From Actinomycetota bacterium (GTDB taxonomy: Bacteria; Actinomycetota; Coriobacteriia; Anaerosomatales; JAHIQC01), in assembly GCA_018902765.1 (NCBI GenBank), contig JAHIQC010000387.1, forward strand, positions 1 to 10,440: 10,440 nt of DNA, written 5' to 3'. The notes beneath the pieces are model-generated. The model searched no databases. It saw only the letters and a program-made list of their open reading frames with translations, and was not told where the DNA came from. Below, piece after piece: positions 6,022 to 10,440 of the stretch. A program made the position numbers and the translations under genes. The first letter of the stretch is position 1, and the number at the start of each line of letters is the position of its first letter.

Positions 6022-6492
6022 ATGGCAAGGAGCAAGAAGAGTTACCCGCAAGGCATGACGCTGCAGATGGTTTCGACCTACCTCGTGCGAGAGACGGTAT
6101 CGAGCGAACTCAATTCCGTGAGTACGCCCGAGGACGCAGCCAAGGTCGTTCGTGACCTGTTCGACTTCGACCACCTCGACCGCGAGCAGTTCGTCGCACT
6201 GGCGCTCAACACCAAGAACCGTGTAATCGGTGCGTGGGCAGTTTCGGTCGGAAGCCTGAACGCCTCAATCGTCCACCCCCGCGAACTGTTCAAGCCCGCA
6301 GTGATGCTCTCGGCAGCCTCCATCGTCATCGCTCACAACCACCCGAGCGGCGACCCGACCCCGAGCGGTGCCGACATCCAGCTGACCCGCCGCATCGTCA
6401 AGGGCGGGGACGTCCTCGGTATCGAACTCCTCGACCACGTCGTCGTGGGCGACGAGTCCATCGCCTCGCTTCGGGACTTGGGGCTGATGTAG
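6022..6492 (+). CDS. radC: RadC-like JAB-domain protein
   Basis: The protein has 156 residues, almost all of it the RadC/JAB (MPN+) domain. It shows the family order: LNTKNRVIGAWAVSVGSLNASIVHPRELFK (about 67-97), then AHNHPSGDPTPSGAD with the JAMM H-x-H-P-S...D metal ligands (about 110-124), then GIELLDHVVVGD (about 137-148). Full RadC proteins of 220 or so residues carry an N-terminal HhH domain. It is absent here, as in the short RadC forms found on plasmids, phages and islands. JAMM proteins are zinc hydrolases, but the biochemical role of short RadC forms is unsettled. The start is fixed by the promoter and ribosome binding site; a longer frame back to 5635 runs through repeat and promoter DNA and is not used. 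It is the gene nearest to the nic site on the side predicted to enter the recipient first. Confidence 0.9.
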   Translation: MARSKKSYPQGMTLQMVSTYLVRETVSSELNSVSTPEDAAKVVRDLFDFDHLDREQFVALALNTKNRVIGAWAVSVGSLNASIVHPRELFKPAVMLSAASIVIAHNHPSGDPTPSGADIQLTRRIVKGGDVLGIELLDHVVVGDESIASLRDLGLM

Positions 6493-6527
6493 AGAGAAGT
6501 CGGGGAGGGGGTCGGGTGCGCGCCCGG

Positions 6528-6559
6528 CCCCCAAGCCCCCGCAAGCGGGAGCTTGGGGG
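6528..6559 (+). terminator. terminator hairpin after radC
   Basis: CCCCCAAGC pairs with GCTTGGGGG. Inside, after one C/A mismatch, CCCG pairs with CGGG around a CAAG loop. That makes 13 pairs, starting 35 bases after the stop codon. There is no U-tract. Confidence 0.75.
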
Positions 6560-6801
6560 AGTCGCCCCCACATCGATCGAAATCATCCGCGGACTGTCCA
6601 GCGCTTCGCGCTTGCGCCCGCTATCATCATTCGTGACGGTTCTTCATTGAGCCGTGTGCTTCCCGGACTTGCTGACACTTCTCCGGGGACGAGGCATCCA
6701 GCTCAATCGAGCCGGGTGCCTCGTCGCTTTGTCGTGTGTTTCGCACGGTCGCCGTGCCGGCCGATCGGTCGGCCGCTGCTCGCGGAGGTGCCCACGCCTG
6801 A

Positions 6802-6822
6802 CCACAGCCAGGCCCGCTGTGG
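6802..6822. repeat. oriT-region inverted repeat 1
   Basis: CCACAGC and GCTGTGG arms with a 7-base spacer. The wider context (CCTGACCACAG ... TGTGGACA) recurs at 6884-6911. It is a possible binding site for the accessory protein or the host. Confidence 0.6.
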
Positions 6823-6887
6823 ACAGCCGCTCGACCTGAAGCGAGGCGCACGGTCGCCTCGATCCCGACGCCCGTCCGTCGGCCTGA

Positions 6888-6908
6888 CCACAGGCAGCCC
6901 ACCTGTGG
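6888..6908. repeat. oriT-region inverted repeat 2
   Basis: CCACAGG and CCTGTGG arms with a 7-base spacer, 86 bp from repeat 1. Relative to repeat 1, the innermost pair changed on both arms (C/G to G/C), so pairing is kept. This is a compensatory change that argues for selection on the dyad. Confidence 0.6.
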
Positions 6909-6923
6909 ACACCCCGACCGTCG

Positions 6924-6944
6924 TCGACCCGTATCGGGGGTCGA
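6924..6944. repeat. oriT-region inverted repeat 3
   Basis: TCGACCC and GGGTCGA arms with a 7-base spacer. The sequence is unrelated to repeats 1 and 2 but has the same 7-7-7 geometry, 36 bp after repeat 2. Confidence 0.5.
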
Positions 6945-7020
6945 AGACTCGGACTCCCTGCACCGCATCCCGCGATCTGCTTGCGGCGGGCTCGGCGAGT
7001 TCCGACCTTGAAGAGAGAAC

Positions 7021-7055
7021 GCAGGATAAGCAGAGCCGCTCGGTGCGCGGATCTG
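7021..7055 (-). other. oriT: oriT core: nic site and adjacent inverted repeat
   Basis: On the minus strand, arms CAGATCCGC and GCGGCTCTG (one mismatch in nine, 7-base loop; 7055-7031) are followed at once by CTTATCCTG then C (7030-7021). TATCCTG/C is the nic core of IncP-type and T-DNA-border-type transfer origins (consensus YATCCTG/Y). An inverted repeat running directly into nic is the usual layout for MobP relaxase recognition. The predicted cut is on the minus strand between 7022 and 7021. The relaxase would bind the 5' end at 7021 and transfer would lead toward lower coordinates. The relaxase gene downstream belongs to the matching MobP class. Confidence 0.75.
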
Positions 7056-7068
7056 CGAAGGGAACGCA

Positions 7069-7087
7069 TCACCGGCTAAGCCGGTGA
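7069..7087. repeat. 9-bp-arm inverted repeat beside oriT
   Basis: TCACCGGCT and AGCCGGTGA flank a single A, a perfect dyad 14 bases from the oriT hairpin. It is probably an accessory-protein site. The arm TCACCGGCT also occurs in both copies of the 122-bp repeat (4909 and 5807). Confidence 0.55.
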
Positions 7088-7159
7088 GCACCTGAAACGC
7101 GTCCGACCTTCCGCCACAACGCCAAAGCCGCTATCAGGCGGACTTCGCTACTTTGCGCC

Positions 7160-7173
7160 GCTCGCAGGCGAGC
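7160..7173. repeat. short inverted repeat in the mob leader
   Basis: GCTCGC and GCGAGC flank AG, about 120 bp before the MobC-like start. It may be an operator; no convincing promoter hexamers are visible beside it. Confidence 0.35.
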
Positions 7174-7226
7174 ACGAATAGCGGCTCGCAAAGGGGCCGC
7201 TTCGACGGTCGCCGGATCCCAAAGTC

Positions 7227-7244
7227 CTGTGCACTCGTGCAGAG
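7227..7244. promoter_or_regulatory. palindrome before the mob genes, shared with 5701
   Basis: The core TGCACTCGTGCA (7230-7241) with partly paired flanks (CT...AG) is identical to the core of the palindrome at 5701-5722. It ends 52 bp before the MobC-like start, a fitting place for an autoregulatory operator of the mob operon. Confidence 0.5.
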
Positions 7245-7295
7245 CGCGTACCATGCGCTCCTGCAAAGCAGTCCCCGGCCGAGAGGGTGCCAACC

Positions 7296-7748
7296 GTGTC
7301 GAACAAACGTCCACCTTTGGGAAGTGTCGGCGAGCCAAGGCGACTGACGATCCGTCTGACACCGAAGGACTACGACAGGCTCTCCGCGTTGGCGGCCAAC
7401 GAAGGCGTCGCGATGGCCGCCAAGGGGCGCGAACTCATGATCTCGGCTATGGACCCGCAGATCTTCGGGGAGCGCTATCACGACGTCGAAGGCTTGCTGC
7501 GCGGCGTCGTCCGAGATGAGATCGCGACACATTCGGAGCGTCTGCACAAGAGGCTCTACCGGGTCGGCGGTATCACCGCAGCCATGGTGTTTTTCGTCCG
7601 CGACATTCTCGGCCAGGTCTTCGAGTTCACGCCGCAAGCAGTCACACAGCTCTGGCGGGAGGCGGAGGGCCACGGGTTCAAGTACATGGGCGCGAAGCAA
7701 CCCGAGCCGATGGCTGAGGATGACGCGGATGCAGGGAGCACGCCGTGA
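7296..7748 (+). CDS. MobC-like relaxosome accessory protein
   Basis: From GTG 7296 the protein has 150 residues. An early strand, RRLTIRLTPKDYDRLSALAANEG (about 15-37), fits a ribbon-helix-helix DNA-binding domain of the kind found in MobC and other relaxosome accessory proteins. A hydrophobic segment, VGGITAAMVFFVRDILGQVF (about 91-110), follows a charged helix and may be a buried or dimer helix. GTG 7296 has GAGAGGG eight bases upstream; the GTG at 7287 would overlap that site. Its stop overlaps the relaxase start by four bases (GTGA), so the two are probably translationally coupled. The expected role is binding near oriT to load the relaxase and help open nic. The family call rests on position and the N-terminal motif. 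Confidence 0.65.
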   Translation: MSNKRPPLGSVGEPRRLTIRLTPKDYDRLSALAANEGVAMAAKGRELMISAMDPQIFGERYHDVEGLLRGVVRDEIATHSERLHKRLYRVGGITAAMVFFVRDILGQVFEFTPQAVTQLWREAEGHGFKYMGAKQPEPMAEDDADAGSTP

Positions 7749-9265
7749 CGCTTGGACCCCTTGTCGTCAAGGTGAGTTATGCCACACCGAGCGCGAAAGA
7801 CGGCGCGCATGCCGAGTACATCGCCACGCGTCCCGGCACGGATCTGAGCGTCACTCCAGATTCGCTCGCGCGCATGGTGAGCCGGGACGTCTCCGACGAT
7901 GCCACCTACACCCGCTACATCGCCGAGCGTCCGGGCGTGGTCGCCGACGGTGAGGCGCATGGGCTCTTCGACGAGCACGGCGTGCCGGACCTGGCTTCCG
8001 TCACCGGCGAACTCGCGGAGCTCTCCCAGGCTCCGCTCTATCGGGTGATTGTGTCAGTGAATCGGGCCGACGCGGAGGAGTTGGGGCTGGACTCGAAGGC
8101 GCAATGGGAGCGTCATGTGCGCTCGAATGTCGATGCGTTGTCCGCGGCCACCGGGATCCCGCGCGAGAACGTGCGTTGGGTGGCGGCGCACCACGACCCG
8201 GCGGCTGGCCATCCGCATGTACACGTCATGGTGTGGGACAAGACCGACAGCCTCGCGTACAAGCGCGTCGGGCCATGTCATGGCGGCTCGGATGGCCACA
8301 TACCTGCTCCGCGACTCAAGGTTCTTCGCGGGGCGTTCACCCGCGAGATCTACGGCGCAGTGCGCGAGGGTGTGTACGAGGCCAAGGGACGCGCGCGCTC
8401 CGAGGTCCGAACGTTCGGCACGACATCCCTTTCGCTGGCTGTTGAGGAGCGCCGACGGATCGGGGCGGGACTTGCCCTCCCGACCGTCTCGGGTCTCACG
8501 CGCGACCTGGACGCGTTGTCGCGCACGCTGCCCGGACGCGGCCGAGCTGCATACAAGTACGTCTCACCTGAGACGAAGGCCGCAGTCGACCGGATTGTAG
8601 ACAAGCTGGTGTTGTCGGGACCGATTGCCGAGCGGGTCACCGCATACGGCGACGCGGCCGTGGAGCTCAAACGCCATCACACCGCGGATCCCGAGCAACT
8701 CGCATCCGCACGCGCCAATGCCGAGGCGGACCTGCGAGAGCGACTGGCTCCCGACGTGCTGCAGGCCGCCGTGAGCATCCAGCTCCTCCGGACGGCCGAA
8801 GGCATCATACGGACCGCTCCGCTCGTGGCCCGCAACCATCTGCTCGAAGGGGCGTCCGAGTCCACACGCGTGTTCTACACCCGAGCTCTCATGACCGCAG
8901 GGATCGACGAGAACACGGCAGCGAGCGTGATGGTCAAGGCCTGTCGGGGCGACGAGCCGGCTGAGGCTACGGCGACCCGCATTACGACCGCGTACGCAGA
9001 AGACCAGCCCCTGCGGCCGTCCGAGTGGGCGGCGTGGCGAAACGAGAACGCACTTCCCGAGCTCTCGGCGGGGTTGCAACAGACCGCGGCCACGCTCCAC
9101 CTGCTCGACCAGGTGTCGCGCCACTTGTCGCCACCGAGCTCGGCGTCAGCCCAAGAGGTCGCGCGGATTGACTGGGGCAGGCTCGGACGGGCCACACGCC
9201 CGACGGGGCGCACGGACGGTGGTCGCGGCATGACGCTCGACCCACGCGACGGTCTGTCGTCTTAG
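7745..9265 (+). CDS. mobL: MobP3/MobL-type relaxase
   Basis: The protein has 506 residues. Two Y-I-A-x-RPG motifs (EYIATRPG, about 24-31; RYIAERPG, about 57-64) precede HGLFDEHGVPD (about 72-82), as in MobP3/MobL relaxases; the catalytic tyrosine is expected in one of them (Y25 or Y58). RVIVSVNRADAEELG (100-114) and ENVRWVAAHHDP (141-152) lead into the metal-binding HPHVH motif (H156, H158, H160). The segment between the two YIA motifs is shorter than in the MobP3 proteins I recall. The C-terminal 250 or so residues are mostly helical with no recognised helicase or primase motif. Relaxases cut one strand at nic, stay linked to its 5' end and pilot it into the recipient. The start GTG has AGGGAG six bases upstream and overlaps the previous stop. 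The nic site at 7021 fits this class. Confidence 0.88.
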   Translation: MTLGPLVVKVSYATPSAKDGAHAEYIATRPGTDLSVTPDSLARMVSRDVSDDATYTRYIAERPGVVADGEAHGLFDEHGVPDLASVTGELAELSQAPLYRVIVSVNRADAEELGLDSKAQWERHVRSNVDALSAATGIPRENVRWVAAHHDPAAGHPHVHVMVWDKTDSLAYKRVGPCHGGSDGHIPAPRLKVLRGAFTREIYGAVREGVYEAKGRARSEVRTFGTTSLSLAVEERRRIGAGLALPTVSGLTRDLDALSRTLPGRGRAAYKYVSPETKAAVDRIVDKLVLSGPIAERVTAYGDAAVELKRHHTADPEQLASARANAEADLRERLAPDVLQAAVSIQLLRTAEGIIRTAPLVARNHLLEGASESTRVFYTRALMTAGIDENTAASVMVKACRGDEPAEATATRITTAYAEDQPLRPSEWAAWRNENALPELSAGLQQTAATLHLLDQVSRHLSPPSSASAQEVARIDWGRLGRATRPTGRTDGGRGMTLDPRDGLSS

Positions 9266-9349
9266 AAGAACACTCCCGGAAAGGTAGTGCCAATGGCTGC
9301 TCGGTACGCTCAAGTGGGCGCTGACAGCGAATCGATGAAGGGGACACGA

Positions 9350-10150
9350 ATGCAGAGAACGACCAGGCGGATCGCCATCGCCTCGCAGAAGGGGGGCGTC
9401 GGGAAGACGACCACGGCCTGGAACGTCGCGGCAGGGCTCACCGCCAAAGGACGCGACGTTCTGGTGATCGATCTCGACGGCCAGTGCCACCTGACGACCG
9501 GCGTGCTTGGCGCACCACCGGCGCGAAGCCTGTGGGACGTCTTGACTGGCAGCATGCCCGCTGAGGATGCCGTCGCACCAGGCGCGGAGTTCGACCTGCT
9601 GCCCGCCTCCGAGATGCTGTCTCGAGCCGACTACGATCTGGGCGGTCGCCCGGGTCGGGATTTCCTTCTCTCCCGCGCGCTGAAGGGCCGACGGGATCCG
9701 GGGAGTGGGACTCGAGCGCCAGGGGTGCAGGACGACTACGACTACATCATCCTCGACTGCCCGCCGTCCCTCGGCATCATGACCGCCAACGCACTCGCCT
9801 ATGCCAGTGAGGTCATCGTCCCTGTCACGCCGGGGCTGTTCGCGGTCAGCGGGCTTGGGATGCTCGGCTCTGTCATCGCCGAGACGATCGACGCCGGCGT
9901 CAACGAAGACCTGGCAATCGCCGGCATCCTGCTCACCCAGTACGAGGGCGGTACCGGCCTGCACCGGAGTATCGCGTCAGCCGTCGAAGAGCAGTTCCCC
10001 GGGCTGCTCTACCCACTCGCGATCCGTAAGAACGTGGCGATCGGTGAGGCGCATGCCGAGGGCCGGAGCGTGCTGTCCTATGCGCCGAAGAGTCACGGCG
10101 CCGCCGACTACACCGAGCTTGTCGAGCGTCTGATTCGGCAGGAGGGTTAG
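9350..10150 (+). CDS. parA: ParA-type partition ATPase
   Basis: From ATG 9350 the protein has 266 residues. The deviant Walker A KGGVGKTTT (about 13-21) lies near the N terminus, as in short ParA/Soj proteins without an HTH. The Walker A' strand is VLVIDLDGQCHLTTG; most family members have DxDPQGN here, so G and C/H are substitutions. Walker B is YIILDCPPSLG. The later ILLTQYEGGTGLHRSIASAV and SYAPKSHGAADYTEL segments also match ParA. ParA binds DNA non-specifically in the ATP form and moves ParB-parS complexes. ATG 9350 has AAGGGGA five bases upstream. ATG 9293 with GGAAAGG eight bases upstream would add 19 residues and cannot be excluded. It is on the relaxase strand and its stop is two bases before the parB ATG. 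Confidence 0.92.
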   Translation: MQRTTRRIAIASQKGGVGKTTTAWNVAAGLTAKGRDVLVIDLDGQCHLTTGVLGAPPARSLWDVLTGSMPAEDAVAPGAEFDLLPASEMLSRADYDLGGRPGRDFLLSRALKGRRDPGSGTRAPGVQDDYDYIILDCPPSLGIMTANALAYASEVIVPVTPGLFAVSGLGMLGSVIAETIDAGVNEDLAIAGILLTQYEGGTGLHRSIASAVEEQFPGLLYPLAIRKNVAIGEAHAEGRSVLSYAPKSHGAADYTELVERLIRQEG

Positions 10151-10152
10151 CC

Positions 10153-10440
10153 ATGGGGCGACCGAGGATCGAACGGGGCGCGAAGCAAGGCGATGTGATC
10201 AGAGATCGTGTGGCGGCAGTGGCCGCACGCTCCGCGAGGCCGACCAATCTGCTCGGCCAAAAGACCGACCGGTCCGTGACCGTGCCCCTCAACCAGCTCC
10301 ACCCGGACCCGCGCAATAACGAGGTGTTCGAGCTCGGCGGCATCGAGGATCTGGCACACGACATCGAGGCCAATGGACTGGCGCACTATCCCGTCGTGCG
10401 AGCTCATCCCGAGTTCGAGGACGAGTACATGATCGTGGCC
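10153..10440 (+). CDS. parB: ParB-type partition protein (partial, 5' end only)
   Basis: Ninety-six codons are visible, running off the window without a stop. After a basic N terminus (MGRPRIERG) comes the ParB core: VTVPLNQLHPDPRNNEVF (about 43-60), IEDLAHDIEANGLAHYPVVR (about 64-83) and EYMIVA (91-96), which should run on into the GERR box just outside the window. ParB binds parS and acts as a CTP-dependent clamp. The ATG has GGAGGG six bases upstream, lying inside the end of parA, so the two are coupled. No parS candidate was identified in the window. Confidence 0.88.
   Translation, partial: MGRPRIERGAKQGDVIRDRVAAVAARSARPTNLLGQKTDRSVTVPLNQLHPDPRNNEVFELGGIEDLAHDIEANGLAHYPVVRAHPEFEDEYMIVA

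Larger units (their letters stand above)
6493..7295. other. gene-free oriT/control region
   Basis: About 800 bases lie between radC and the mob genes. They hold a terminator (6528-6559), several inverted repeats (6743, 6758, 6802, 6888, 6924, 7031, 7069 and 7160), the nic site (7021-7030) and a 12-bp palindrome core (7230-7241). A 12-bp direct repeat, CGCACGGTCGCC, lies at 6742 and 6847. GC-rich open frames cross the region on both strands but lack ribosome binding sites and family matches. Confidence 0.75.

Noticed and set aside
7069..7087. Rho-independent terminator
   Set aside because: The dyad has a 1-base centre, no U-tract and no gene ending nearby; its position beside nic fits a protein-binding site better.
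6627..7091. Open frames of 140-154 codons on both strands in the oriT region
   Set aside because: They cross many inverted repeats and the nic site, have no ribosome binding site, and show low-complexity Arg/Ser/Pro-rich sequence typical of GC-rich non-coding DNA.
9146..9964. 272-codon minus-strand open frame
   Set aside because: It is the antisense shadow of the relaxase end and parA, whose plus-strand motifs are unambiguous.

Overview
The window looks like part of a mobilizable or conjugative element (plasmid or integrative element) from a GC-rich, probably actinobacterial host. The basis is the GC-rich codon use, frequent GTG starts preceded by good Shine-Dalgarno sites, a MobP3/MobL-type relaxase and a plasmid-type ParA/ParB pair. 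A coriobacterial host is a guess from the relaxase style. No integrase, replication initiator or coupling protein lies inside the window, so plasmid versus integrative element cannot be decided.

Left part (about 1-4830): a same-strand block of four genes that reads as a nuclease/NTPase defence-like island. In order it has a PD-(D/E)XK (DUF4365-like) putative nuclease (105-1349), a HEPN-domain protein with an Rx4H RNase motif (1472-2206), a STAND-like P-loop NTPase (2318-3691) and an HNH nuclease (3774-4655). A perfect 14-bp direct repeat (TCTAGCAATCGCTT, 1369-1382 and 4810-4823) brackets the last three genes, and a 10-bp core copy sits on the stop codon of the NTPase gene. I do not recognise this gene combination as a named system. 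It is the best candidate here for an undescribed defence module.

Middle part (about 4830-6560): three small genes with duplicated non-coding DNA. They are an unknown 91-aa protein (5027-5302), an 87-aa HTH-like protein (5403-5666) and a RadC/JAB-domain protein (6022-6492). The second and third are each driven by a near-identical sigma70-type promoter and leader of about 62 bp. A separate 122-bp repeat (4833-4954 and 5731-5852, no indels, about 86% identical) lies upstream of the first and third. GC-rich hairpins follow the second and third genes.

Right part (6560-10440): a gene-free stretch of about 800 bp, dense in inverted repeats, contains an origin of transfer. On the minus strand a 9-bp-arm inverted repeat runs directly into CTTATCCTG/C, the IncP-type nic core, at 7030-7021. 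Next come a small MobC-like accessory protein (7296-7748), the MobP3 relaxase (7745-9265, 4-bp overlap), ParA (9350-10150) and the start of ParB (10153 to window end).

Together the predicted nic polarity sends the radC/HTH/defence side into the recipient first and the mob/par genes last. The left-hand genes would then be a leading region whose template strand is the transferred strand, which may explain the duplicated promoters and repeats there.
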